Shown here: positions 53,398 through 64,000 of the stretch, in pieces
How positions within the stretch are numbered: the first letter of the stretch is position 1
Layout of the letters: each line of letters starts with the position of its first letter
DNA from: Adiantum capillus-veneris
Lineage: Eukaryota; Streptophyta; Polypodiopsida; Polypodiales; Pteridaceae
NCBI GenBank assembly: GCA_014529385.2
Contig: JABFUD020000300.1
Span: 21,576-85,575, forward strand
Reading direction: 5' to 3'
Length of the DNA: 64,000 nucleotides
Translations under genes and position numbers: made by a program
The notes under the pieces: generated by a model
The model's input: only the letters and a program-made list of their open reading frames with translations
What the model was told of the DNA's origin: nothing
Database searches by the model: none

Positions 53398-54050
53398 CTG
53401 ACGAACGAGACTAATGGAATGTGGGTTGCTGTTGGCGCGTGTGTGCGTGCGCACCTGGAATGGTTGCCGCTTGTCTGGAGAATGTACCCCCTTTGCATGC
53501 CCGATTCAGCTACACTACCCATCAGCGCAGGTTTATTTGCCTTCTTGATGGTGTTCCTACTTATTGTGACACCATGGATGAAGGTATTAGCAAGGCACAT
53601 GCCTTCTCTTTCTTGAATACGATGGGTATTGGGCTCTATGCAGCAGGTGCAAGAATTTCTAAAAGAAACCCGCAAACAACGCCGTTGTGTGTGTGTTGGG
53701 GGGGGGGGGGGGGGGCGGGAGAGAGAGAAAATGCATGCAGTGGCAGCTAGCTTGTTTCCTGTAACTCGTGATGTGCAATCAAAAGAGGGGAGAGAGAGAA
53801 TGCTCTTCCACAAGGTAAGCTTGGGCTGGGAAACTTGTTCTGCGTCTAGAAGCCATCAGCATTATTGAGCGATCTGGTGTAGAGGGAAAAAAAACTATTT
53901 TTCGTTTTTAATAGAGAGAGCTGCACATTAATTGATGAGAAAGAGAAAAGGCCGGAGAGCAAGAGCGAGTGAGAGAGGGGAGATTTGGTGTAGAGGGGAA
54001 AAAAATATACTGGAAACAGTCCACGTTGACGCGGACTGTTTCCAGTAGTT
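53304..54050. repeat. Inverted repeats around GGACTGTTTCCAGT
   Basis: ACTGGAAACAGTCC occurs at 53307-53320 and 54009-54022, and its complement at 54033-54046. The last two form a 14-bp perfect stem with a 10-nt loop. A decayed version (CAGACTGTTTCAAG) is at about 54521-54534. It may mark the ends of small foldback or TIR elements. Confidence 0.6.
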
Positions 54051-54839
54051 TTTTTTTTGTTTTAAATAGAGAGAGATAGGGCTACACATTAACTGATCAG
54101 AGAGAGAGGGGGTGTCAAAATCCGAGAGAGAGAGAGCGAGCAAGAGCGAAGAGAGAGAGAGAGAGAGAGAGGAGCAAAAGAAGACGACAACATGCAGGGC
54201 AAGCTTCCATAGCCTCACATGCTGGGGAATAACGAGCTCATTTTTAGGAATCTCTCATGCTCTCGGCACGTTGCCACAATAGACAGACGTGGACAAGAAG
54301 CGCCATTTCCTAATATTCCAGTAGGTGTTACCCAATTTTAAAAAAGGAATAGGAGACGAATCATGGCAAGATGCATGCATGCATTAGATATGCAGTTGAT
54401 GTCGAATCGGCATGGTACATACTACAGATAGAGATAGTGTTGGCAAGACTCGTAGGGTAGAGGCATTTAAAAAACGTCTAAAAACTTAAAAAAAACTTTC
54501 AAAACAATCCACAATGGCGCAGACTGTTTCAAGAGCTTTTTTTTAGAGAGATAGAGAGGCTTTCAACTAGGGCTAGAAAAATACTTTTTTGCTAACCAAA
54601 GAAAATAAGGACAAACTTGAAATTCTATCGGTTGTTCTTCACTACAAGGTACCAGGATTAAAGAATTTCAACCGGTTAAAATACATTAGACCCCGTTTTT
54701 CCTAACATTGGTTTTAACTGCAGCCAATTGTCACTTATGCAGCTTAAAAGAGACACAAGAACATGTGGTCTACTAAGCAGGCATGAATGGGAATAAAGAC
54801 AAACTGATGGCAATAAGGATATGTGTTGCTGTTCTCTGC

Positions 54840-54842
<3 letters not shown>

Positions 54843-54881
<39 letters not shown>
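54843..54881. repeat. (GA)n microsatellite
   Basis: About 19 uninterrupted repeats. Confidence 0.95.
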
Positions 54882-54884
<3 letters not shown>

Positions 54885-55340
54885 TCATGTGCAAAATCAA
54901 AGTTATCAGTGTTTATTCTAACCTGTTGGTTATTGCCATCCATGTTAATTAAACTTATGTGTTTACTTAGTGTATGCTTTGGCAATTCAAAACCTTAGTT
55001 GCTACTTCTCTTAGGCTTTGAAAATAGGCACTTAAGTATCTACACCCACGGCTCGAATTGGTTAGTTATAGAGAGTAGTGGAGTGGGTCTAACATAGCAA
55101 AGCTGTCGAGGGATAGCTCCTTTTGGACTTCTTATGGCTCAATAATGGTAAAGACGTAGGTAAGTCTAAGAAGACTCCATTATTAAGACCAAATCTCCCG
55201 AGGTGTGCACCATATCCCACATAGGCTCAACAAAATTGATAATAGATCCCAGTCCCACTTAACCTAGTATAATTAATAATTCAAACATTAATAGGCTACT
55301 TAAGGACCTCTCTTCTTAATCAAGAAAAGAGAAACCAAAT

Positions 55341-55352
55341 GCTCTGATACCA
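55341..55352 (-). other. Primer binding site of element E (tRNA-iMet type)
   Basis: The minus strand reads TGGTATCAGAGC, the standard plant retrotransposon site complementary to the 3' end of initiator methionine tRNA. It lies one base inside the 5' LTR. Confidence 0.9.
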
Positions 55353-55353
55353 A

Positions 55354-56072
55354 TGTAATGGAAATGGCCTATCCACTTTGAGAATAGCGGAATTAGGAGA
55401 ATTAGAGTGAGCATTTTTGTGAGATTACTTTGAGAACTTGGAGGGTGAACTTAATTGATGGTAGCAACATAAAAATAGTACCTAATTAACTTGGCATGAA
55501 CAATACTTTTGCAAGAAAGAGAGTATTAGAGAACATGACAATAGATGAGGACTGGATTTACTTGGAGCCGGCCCCCCCTCCAAAAGATGTTTGTATTATA
55601 GATTCTCCCATTAAGAGAGACTGTTACAATACAATTTTTGTGTTCCTTGTGACCTTGGTGATGCAATGAAGATGGAAAGCTTCATGTATCACGAGCTTAA
55701 CATAAACTTTGCAAAAAGCATTAACTATCCCAAGCCTCAGTCCCAAGGCCTCAAACACCTTCGAAGGTGGAGCGAGCTAGCGGGGAATGAGGGTAGGGAA
55801 ACATGCCATAGGAGAAAGAAATAGTTCCTTGCTTATCATCACTCTTATTTCTTAGCATAGCATAATAGCATAGTAATGAAGATGAAGAAGATGGCAAGCT
55901 TAAGCATTGAAGCATGGCTCTTGGTTGGATTTGCATTCCATAGACAAGAGTGTTGGTGTAGGCTCTCCACTTCTCAACAAACTTGGAGAAGGAGATGGAG
56001 CTCTTGCATTTTGCCTTCCACACAATGAGAGAATGTGTGTGTGGGAGAGTATATCCTCCCTCTCATGCTTGG

Positions 56073-56142
<70 letters not shown>

Positions 56143-56876
56143 TATTTTATTATTACATTTGGACATGTGTCCTCTTTTTTCTCTTTGAGAGAAAGAACCT
56201 AATTACTTATTTTTATGTATCTAAATTCTCATTGGACCCCTCTAAAACCTAACCAGTAGCATTCAATAACATCATGAGGGCCACATGTAGAGGATCATTT
56301 GAACATGTGTCTTCTATGCTTATTAAGTCATTTGGTTGAACTAGATACTTCAAGGACTTACTCAAGCAAGCAAGCATGTGTCTTTTATGCTTCTAAGTCA
56401 TTTGTTTTGAACCGAATACTTCAAGCCTTATTTAATCAAGCATAGATGTTCATGCCTCTTGAGAATTTATATTTGAATTTAACGTTTCAAAAACCTTAGT
56501 CATTTAAGCAGAAAAATCACCTCAAGCTTTGGGCAAGGTTCTCACAACCACTTTAAGCGTCTTAGCACCTCATGCTTGGGTACGATTCCCATCTCGAGGT
56601 TAGCCCTAGCTTGCGTAAGGTCAAAGGACTTTTTAACACTAACTTTTGGAGGTCTTTAATGAAGCTAACCCTAAGGTCTTTTAAGCTCCATTAGGTAGCA
56701 TTGCTCTTTGATAAACCATCCCTCATTTGGACCCTTTACCATTGGCCCTGTGTTGAGATAGATCCGTAAGCACATGTTTATCTTCTAATCCATGTTCTCG
56801 TTTATTATCCCACATTAAATGATTAGTTTAATATGACAAAATCATTTGGGTTGTTTAGATATTAGATTTTATGACA
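55354..56876 (-). repeat. 5' LTR of element E
   Basis: Plus-strand ends are TGTAATGG and TTTATGACA. It is homologous to the LTR of B and to 47525-48261. It contains a (CT)n array at 56077-56138 that is absent from the B copy at that place. Confidence 0.88.
56077..56138. repeat. (CT)n microsatellite inside LTR
   Basis: About 31 CT repeats within the 5' LTR of element E. Neither related LTR has an array of this type here. Confidence 0.95.
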
Positions 56877-58674
56877 TTTGATAAATATGATGCCTAGAGT
56901 GCAAAATAATTTTGCCTAATTTTTGATCGAATAATTGTAGCGCGGATAATGTGTCGTGCTCTCTATAGTGGGTGGTCCTCAGTGCAATGTGCATGACAAT
57001 CTCACTCAAACAAACTAAACAGAAAGGAAACAATAGACATCAAAACAGAGCTCACAAGGACACAACAGTATACCAGAACATATGACTCGACTATCTTACA
57101 GACTCTGGCGTGGCAGCACACTCAGCTCCAGCCCAGGACTCACAGGTACAATGGGGGTGTCGAGGCTCAGATGTGCAGGGATGGTGAAGATGTGCTCTGT
57201 GCATAGACTCACTCTAGACGACTACGTACAAGATAATGCAACTGGCCCAAAATGACTACTCATATGTACAACCATAAAGAGCCACCAACGGCTCATAAAT
57301 GTCCAGTCAGCTAAGTCTATCTCCAAACTGAGTGGTGGTGGTGACCTGGCCACGATGTTCTGCCACATGTCACTCCCCAGCCCAAAGGGTCCATTAAGTG
57401 TGAACCAGACCAACTGTAACTAACTGTCCAACTGTCTGTCTGTCCTGTGAAGTGACATTGTACAATAATAATAATTTTTAGCAGTTTTCTTTAATTTCTT
57501 ACTAATACGGAAAAAAAATTAATGAAATTAGCAAGGAGATCTAAAATCGAGTTGTGAAAGCAGGATCAATTAATGAAATACAGGATCAACAAAGCAAGAA
57601 ATTTAAGCATGTTAAGTATGGAAAGATTTGGTATAATTTAAATTTATGGTCAACTTACAACATATCAAATTCGCAAAATTGAGAGCAATTAACGACCGAA
57701 TGTCCAAATGTCAAGTTGTTTGAGTTACACATGACATGCCATGGGGAATCAAGAAAATAATGGTATGCACTTGGGACTTTGGATAAGTCAAGCACTTATA
57801 GGCAAATAGGGCAAATTAGGCCTCATTTGCACTTATTGAGCTAGAGAGAGAGAGAGAGAGCTTCCATTTTTGCGACCGAGGGTCGTTTTCCAAATTTTTG
57901 GTCTATCTCTCTCCTTTGCGCGAGAACCTCACCTAGTTTTTTTTCATATTTACTATTTATCTTCAAGTAAGTTTATTTCTACTTTATAGTTTTTACATTC
58001 ATGTAAAAGAAAAAAAAAGTGAAATTTATGAGCATTAATATTTGATCCACCTACTTCTATTTTAATATAAATTTTTAATGACCTCTACCATATTTTATTT
58101 CACTATGTAATATTAATATTCCACACTTCACTTGTATTTTCATGAGGAAATTCAAGTCTCTTTCAGGTACTCTCTCACACGGGTGATGACCTTTGGGATG
58201 CATAAAGAAAGTGTCAACAAATATCGGACCACGAAAAACTTTATGGTAGCAATGGTACACTTTTTTGTGGGAGTTTTGAAAGCCTTTTTCACTCCGAATT
58301 TGGTAAAGCTTAAAAGATGAGAAATATAGCTGGTGAGCTGAATTTTTTCCCTATGTTTTTTTTATAATTTTTTGAAATTGTAGTGCCAAGATATGACCAA
58401 AATGATGGACCCCAGTTTTCCACACAAGGCACCTTTGAACTTTTCTTCCCTTCTCCTCTCCACACTCACAACCACACTCATATCTCTCTCCCCCTCATCA
58501 AGACCTGGAAAATTTCAGCCCTCTCTTCATCTTCATCTCTTCATTCACCTTCATAGCTCACACCTTCTTTTATGAACACACTCTCTCTCACAAATACATA
58601 CTTACCTACATACACAATGTGCATGTAACCACCCTCTCCAATGATTTCGGCCACCTCCTGACAAATCCCTTGTA
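56877..58674. other. No recognisable gene
   Basis: AT-rich with a short (GA)n at 57844-57860. Frames such as 57413-57222 (minus) and 58132-58320 (plus) show no motif. The later part may already belong to the LTR of element F. Confidence 0.4.
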
Positions 58675-58776
58675 AAATTCCCTATCCCCTCTCTTTTAAT
58701 AAGCTAGTGTAGCTAGCAGCGGTGTAAATTCCCCATCCCCTCTCTTTTAATAAGCTAGTGTAGCTAGCAGCGGTGT
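58675..58776. repeat. Two tandem 51-bp repeats
   Basis: Copies 58675-58725 and 58726-58776 share TTTAATAAGCTAGTGTAGCT and differ at one base (CCCTATCC against CCCCATCC). A third partial unit starts at 58777. Confidence 0.9.
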
Positions 58777-58785
58777 AAATTCCTC

Positions 58786-58791
<6 letters not shown>

Positions 58792-58857
<66 letters not shown>

Positions 58858-58860
58858 ACA
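58792..58860. repeat. Compound (CT)n(CA)n microsatellite
   Basis: About 20 CT repeats pass directly into about 14 CA repeats at 58832. Confidence 0.95.
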
Positions 58861-58956
58861 AGACCATTAATCTGACACATACGCAACTCACAGACAAGGG
58901 TGACCCACAATCACATGGCCATTGATAAAACATTTCAAAATCCCACCCTCTTTCCC

Positions 58957-59841
58957 TATATAAAGAGGTATCTCCTCAAAATACACACACACAAGGTCAC
59001 CATGCCACAAGTTCCAAATTGTGAAGATCACCATGAGTACACAAGGCTCCACATTCTAGCATGTCTAGAAGTTAATTTATTCCAAGGGGTTTGTGAATCA
59101 CCCTCCATGCTATCACACCACAAGGAAAAGGGTAGCTATTCACTCACGCATGCAATACATAAATTCCACATGCACCACGACATCAAGTGCTTCACACAAC
59201 ATATGCAGGGAGATCACCCTCGCTTTCTCAACCCCATAATGGCCACTATCCATGGAGGCATCCGCATTTCACCAAGCGCATGGCAACATCTTGGGTGATC
59301 ACCTCTGAGGGACTCATTGGGTCTGCCTTGGTTCGATATGGTGTTTCTTCTAGGTAAATATACCCTTGTCGCACATTGTTCTCACTCTTTTACTCAAGCC
59401 CTTGTTATGCAATTTCCTTTGGGAATCAAAGTTTTAATTATCTCTTGTGTATCTTGATAGCTCAATCCATGGCCATCAAGTTTATGAGACCATAAGTTGT
59501 GCGTTGTGTTATAATTTGATGCTGTACAATCTACCTTGCTTCTCCAACTTTCTCTGTTCTTCTTCATAACGTACTTGAGTCCACTCTAGGGTTGTGCATG
59601 ATGCTCAATTCTTTCCACCTTCCCTAGAAGCGTGTTGGGTATGTTGTGGATTGATCACAATGTGTCCAAGTCTCTTTGTTGCATCCTAGCCGCATCTTGG
59701 CTAGATGGTGCTCCCCCTCCCTTGTTTGTTTCTCTCTCACGCATCGTATTATGGATCACAAGCTCGAGGTGATGAGGGATCTAGGTAGGGGCAATGTTGA
59801 GGCCACCCCTCCCTGCTTGTGATTTCCCGCCATCAGTCTCA
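58957..59841 (+). promoter_or_regulatory. Promoter and R/U5 part of the 5' LTR of element F
   Basis: A TATA box TATATAAA lies at 58957-58964, and the sequence ends CAGTCTCA at 59841, two bases before a primer binding site. This is the end of an LTR. Its start cannot be fixed because no second copy is in the window; it should lie upstream of 58950. Confidence 0.5.
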
Positions 59842-59842
59842 C

Positions 59843-59861
59843 TGGTGCCCCCACTGAGGAG
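59843..59861 (+). other. Primer binding site of element F
   Basis: TGGTGCCCCCACTGAGGAG, close to the site of element C (TGGTGCCCCACTAAGG). It is followed by about 0.9 kb of leader before gag. Confidence 0.6.
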
Positions 59862-60793
59862 GGCTTTGCAAAGACTTCAGTTTACAACAGTAGCGATGCA
59901 TGCCATCAATCATGGGCGAGTGGCTACAAGATTTTTCAAATTGGAGGACTGAATAAGAGAAGATTGTAAAGCAATAAAGGCCTTTATCGAAGTGCTACTA
60001 CCAGGTTGTAGCATCATCAATATCCAAGAGGTAAGCTCCCCATCTATCATTTCTCGTGCTAATCGCAAATCAAGAGCATTAAGAAGGAGGGCTACAGGAT
60101 GTCATCATTTTTGTCAACCAAGCAATCCTATCAATGAGTGCCAATAGAGGAGGGTTTTTTGTCCAACAATTGAAGAAGACTCATCAACTACATCAACCGC
60201 AAGTTCTAAGACACAAAGCCTAAATCATTTGGTGGAAGCAAGTGGCCTATGCTCTCTCTAGGCATAGAGGATTCACGTGAAGTACAACCACTCAAGTGTT
60301 GCTGTTGCATGCAAAATGGAACGTTGATTGAGGTAGACCCAATCTATTTTGAACGCAGTATGGAAAATTTTGTGGACTTCAACAAGAGGTAAAGGCCTGT
60401 GATAAAGGTGTTGTCTTGTTACCACTCAAGGTATGCAACTCTAGTGGCCACATCCTTGCCCTACACCAAACATGGATAATAACAATAGGCCATAAGTCTC
60501 TCCTTTTCATTTCTTGAACCACATGCATGTAAACATGCACGTTGATTGGAAAATATTCTACCAACAAAAGATTTTTTTCTTGTTTGGAGCGAATATGCTT
60601 GATGAAATCCTTAGATCCCCACATTCCATGATCTCGCCCATTCTTGATTACTACCACTCTTTTGATGTAAGCATTTTTATTCTATTCTAGCCTTGTGTTC
60701 TTCTATTCCACCCGTGTATAATCCTTTTTGAATCACTGAGTCATTCCAAAAAAAAAAGGGGGTTTGTGATTTTCTACTCATTGATTTACTACC

Positions 60794-61690
60794 ATGGCAA
60801 GTGTGTCTTTTCCCGCATTCAGTGGCAACAAGGGAGAAGATAGTACCATCGAGTTTTTGGATAACTTTGACATCGCTTGTGTGGTTTCCAACAAGGATAA
60901 TTATGTTTCATAGCTACACATTTTTCTCTACTAATACTAATGAAAGCAGAGGCCAAGTTCTGGTACAACTCTTTTCTCCAAGCTACCAAGGATGCATGGG
61001 ACTTACTACCTGCTGCCTTCGTGAAGAGATTTGGTGAAGACACAACCTCAAAAAATTTATGGCAGCTGCTGAGAGAGTTAAAGCAGGAAGGTTTGCTAAA
61101 GTATGCCCCTTACAAATCCAAGTTTATGGATTTGTGGGAGCGATGGGTTTCCTCACTAGAGGAAGGTGAAGGAGCACCTAATTTCCTCAAGAAGGACCGT
61201 TTCATTGTTGGCATGTGGTTGTCGCTTAACGAAAGTGAAGGGGATATTTCTTGCAACATATGAGTTGGCATTGGAAGTAGCCCACCTTAAAGACAAGAAG
61301 GTTCACACGCAAGAAAGAGTCCATGAGTGAGAGAAATCAAGCTCAATTCAACTAAACCCAGTAACTGCAACAGCCTCTCCGAGGACCCAACCACAAGAGG
61401 CATCAGAAGGACAACAAGACATGTTGAGCCGCATCACTACTCAGCTGGAGAATTTGCATGTGCATTTGATGCAACGAGGGCATGCACACAACCATAATCA
61501 AGATCAAGGAGAGGACAATGAAGGCAGAACCAAGAATACCACTGCTAAAAGTGTGAAGAAGATGGCCATGGTAAGTATTACTATTCACACCAAAGAAGGC
61601 AGGATTTTAATAGAGGAGCTTCGAGGGATTCATCCTGGAAAACTTACCGCACCACATAAGTGCAGGGGAGGGGGGTTTTGTTACAAGTTA
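60794..61690 (+). pseudogene. gag of element F
   Basis: The ATG at 60794 (context ACCATGGC) opens with MASVSFPAFSGNKGEDSTIE and FLDNFDIACVVSNKDNY, a clear gag N-terminus, then hits a stop at about 60911. A frame change leads to 60940-61263 with AEAKFWYNSFLQATKDAWDL, FVKRFGEDTTSKNLWQLLRE and KKDRFIVGMWLSLNESEGD. A second break gives 61421-61708. A ruined zinc knuckle at 61543-61584 reads C-stop-K-C-E-E-D-G-H with the last Cys changed to Tyr. It is similar in layout to the gag of element A (KKDRFLASLRSNL). Confidence 0.75.
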
Positions 61691-61699
61691 CATAATCGT

Positions 61700-62470
61700 A
61701 TAATCTAGGGGGTGTCATATTTATGGGGAGAGGGGGGAGACCTGATCCAAGTTGACTACGTGTAATGATCGATCATTGATGTACACTAGAACTCAGATGA
61801 ATTTTGGGAAAGAATTTTATCAAGTCACATATCAAATTTTGCATCAAGCCAGTCATAGATAAGGATTGATTAACATCAACTTTGGATGGGTCATAATTGG
61901 ACGAGTAGTCAAAGTGCAGGCTAATCAAGCACATAGTTTGAAAGTCAAACTAAAACACATTGAGGATACATCTAGTTATCAACAAAAGTGGTTCCTTAGT
62001 ACGTTGCCAGCCACTATGCTACACACTCTTTGACTACTTTTACTCAATTGACCTAAATTTTATATCTAAGATAGGGGTATGATAGTTTTTTTCCTTGATT
62101 GTTGTATAAGCATAGAAAGGGGGGTCATAATCCCTTATATGAGACGTATATAGGGGTTTTATCAAAGTTGTCCGCTCACACACATGGTGTCCTGTTTTGT
62201 ATATAGAGTGAATTCCCTCGGAGAGGAGCAAGACAAAATCAACTCTCACCACCAAGAGCAAGACCACCGCCATCAAGGCCACCACAACAAGAACCACCTG
62301 TGCAAATCCTTCAACGACTTGTGCAACCACAACCACCACAACATAGCCTCATTTCACCTTTACCACCACCACTAGCTGACAACCACGTAGTGAGTATCAT
62401 TGGTCTTGAAGGTAAGGGCATTATGAAATTTGAGAATGTTAGCAGCGGCTAACACAGGTTACACCGAATA
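61700..62470 (+). pseudogene. Pro/Gln-rich tail, possible gag C-terminal or linker remnant
   Basis: About 62215-62440 reads in one frame as a proline/glutamine-rich chain (RARPPPSRPPQQEPP, then VQILQRLVQPQPPQ) followed by DNHVVSIIGLEGKGIMKFEN. It may be a linker after gag of element F or a separate fragment. G-rich runs at 61663-61676 and 61718-61733 precede it. No catalytic motif. Confidence 0.3.
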
Positions 62471-64000
62471 TGCATCAAGCCTGAGATATGCTATGGTTTT
62501 TTCATAATATTTCCAACTCACTTTGTATAAGTCTTGGACTCATCAAAAGTTGTATATGCTAGTTAAAGGGCTCAAGCTTGAACGCATAGTAGAAGGCATT
62601 ATGGTGAAAGATTTTAAAAGGAAGCCTTTATGCAAGGAGGCTTCATTCTTGAGTATCCACTCTTGAGGATCCACTTTTGAGTGCTCTGTCTCTCTCTTGA
62701 GTGTTCACTCTATGGCCTAGCCTTGAGCTTACTAACCCATGCTTAAGAGGCTAGTGCTAATCCATTATAAATAGAGTAAGCTATTCTTGATTAATCTAAT
62801 CCCTATTTTTACATTAGTCTACTTCTTCTCTACATTTGATTATGTCATGAAGCAGCATTACACTCTCATTATTCTAGCTTTGAGATAGGTATGTACTTCT
62901 TGCTATTAACCACTCCTATTCTTCCATAAGCATTTGATTTGTGAGATTTATCATCACTAATTAGGTTGATTAAGTTGGGTCTTAATATTGTAATTAGTGT
63001 GTGTGCTCTATTGTTTGCTTGTGTGTAGATAGGTTTTATGAAACTCTAGCACCATTCAGCTCGTGTGTGTAGCTATTGACGAAGTGCCGTGATTGACATG
63101 TGGTGATTGGAGAGGCCAACACCAATGTAATTAGTGTGTGTTTATCACTAGTGTGCTTGGGGTTTTTAGTCTATGGTAAGTCGGACTTTGGTGGACTTGA
63201 TGTGTGTAGGAGTTGATTGATTAGTGATTAGAGTATGTTTAGAGTTAGCCTTGCCATGGCTAATCTCTACTTGCATAGGAGAGGTGATCTCTTGAATCCT
63301 CTATTTCTATTCATCCGATGCTCGTGCTTCCATGTCCTAGCTGGGTTGGCGATCCACGGATTTGATAATTTTGTGTGGGTTGTGATTAGGTCGTTGCTAC
63401 AACGCCTCCCAACATTTGGCATTGTTGCGTTGGGGATTGATAACCTAAGCTAGTGAGTATAGGATGTTTAGAATAGAGTAATTTTATTACTAATTTCTTG
63501 GTTTTTGAGTGTGTGTAACTCAATTTTGGTTTGATTTTATGATGATTCTGCAAATAATTTATGCTAATGTTGAGTTATAAATACCCCAACCCCCAATTTC
63601 ACTAATTTCATACTACCCCTTGCTAGTTTTGCTTCATTTCGATGCTAATTGTACTAATTTTTAGCTAATTTTTGACTAATTTTTCTAGCCTAACCACTAA
63701 TATTGAAGTGTAATGTATGTTAAATCCCCTTTTAAGAGGTGGAATCATCACTCTAATAAAGTTAATTGTGCTAATTTATGCTTAATTTGATGGTTTGAGT
63801 GTTTGATTTCTTGCCTACAATGGTCAATTTTGGAGCCGATTTGATGGTGAACATAGAATGATGCGTCTTTTTGTGGAGCAAAGGAGTAGCTTGAGTGAGT
63901 ATTACGACGTAAGTGCACTCACTTGCTTATGTAATTTCTTGATTGATTAATGTGGTTTCAATGTGTGCTAATTAATTGCTAAAATTAGGTGTGTAACTCC
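62471..64000. other. AT-rich region with LTR-like TATA box, no gene
   Basis: A TATA box TATAAATA at 62766-62773 follows a run of GAGTG/CTTGAG repeats (62640-62710). The rest, to the window edge, has no credible coding frame. It could be part of another LTR whose partner lies outside the window. Confidence 0.3.

Larger units (their letters stand above)
51991..55340. other. Interval between gag and primer site of element E, GA/CT-rich
   Basis: About 3.3 kb without a gene. It contains (GA)n at 52008-52079 and 54843-54881, (CT)n at 52228-52250, 52314-52395 and 52636-52691, a G18 run at 53698-53715 and an inverted repeat at 54009-54046. The length is unusual for a gypsy leader, so part of it is probably later insertions, for example a small transposon around 53300-54050. 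Confidence 0.55.
47525..56876 (-). mobile_element. Element E: chromovirus of the same family as B, rearranged
   Basis: On the minus strand: 5' LTR (56876-55354), primer binding site (55352-55341), a long non-coding interval with GA/CT arrays, gag-pro (about 51990-50799), RT to integrase (50667-48262) and part of the 3' LTR (48261-47525). The 3' end is deleted: integrase joins straight to mid-LTR, with loss of the integrase tail, chromodomain and polypurine tract that B still has. Flanks TGTGA (47520-47524) and TTTGA (56877-56881) agree at 4 of 5 bases, as expected for a target duplication. All frames are broken. Confidence 0.85.

Noticed and set aside
55341-55352. tRNA gene fragment (initiator Met 3' end complement)
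   Set aside because: Only 12 nt match and it sits one base inside an LTR, so it is a primer binding site.
58675-58776. Short regular repeats considered as a CRISPR-like or satellite array
   Set aside because: Only two and a fraction abutting units without spacers, in a plant-type sequence.
59843-61690. Host gene with Kozak-like ATG at 60794
   Set aside because: The protein reads as gag, follows a PBS, and is broken by stops and a ruined zinc knuckle.

Overview
The window looks like an intergenic, repeat-dominated stretch of a large land-plant nuclear genome. Every coding signature I recognise belongs to a transposable element. Most are Ty3/gypsy (Metaviridae-type) LTR retrotransposons: Tat-like elements with a second, archaeal-type RNase H, a chromodomain chromovirus family, and one Athila-like pol. 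There is also one solo LTR with Ty1/copia-like anatomy and a fragment that resembles a CACTA-associated domain. I found no convincing host gene, tRNA, rRNA or CRISPR array. The long GA/CT microsatellites, long LTRs, stop-riddled frames and deep nesting suggest a fern, lycophyte, gymnosperm or other large-genome plant; the species cannot be settled from the sequence.

Layout. 1-5540: 3' end of a retroelement whose last ORF is a decayed glutamine/glutamate-rich coiled-coil protein, ended by a polypurine tract and a TG junction, followed by a possible CACTA (DUF4216-like) fragment. 5700-8870: microsatellite, an LTR-like promoter on the minus strand, and no genes. 8877-12256: minus-strand degenerate gag. 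12626-12915: a 144/146-bp tandem duplication. 13201-26497: Tat-like element C, with 1.9-2.0 kb LTRs, gag, protease, RT, two RNase H domains and integrase. It is split by chromovirus B (17945-22350, minus strand), which has its 3' LTR and an open RT-RNase H-integrase frame but has lost its 5' half. 26500-31330: no genes, but a candidate TIR element and a ~551-bp near-identical direct duplication. 31470-45436: Athila-like element D (plus strand), whose pol is followed by an extra 3' ORF. That ORF is broken by complete Tat-like element A (35126-42231, minus strand) and by a copia-like solo LTR (42715-43390). 45570-46598: isolated minus-strand protease fragment. 47525-56876: chromovirus E (minus strand, same family as B), with an initiator-tRNA-Met-type primer binding site, an interval full of GA/CT arrays, and a rearranged 3' end. 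57000-64000: 5' end of another Tat-like element F (PBS, gag) and LTR-like AT-rich sequence.

Nesting gives a relative order. A and the solo LTR are younger than D, and B is younger than C. The two LTRs of A differ at about forty positions in 872 by my by-eye count (about 95% identity). Most ORFs carry stops or frameshifts. The longest open frames are the B pol (20018-22350) and the C integrase (23524-24408). The least explained item is the extra 3' ORF seen in two elements (563-4193; 34767-35090 plus 42237-44828), each placed just before a near-identical polypurine tract/LTR junction.
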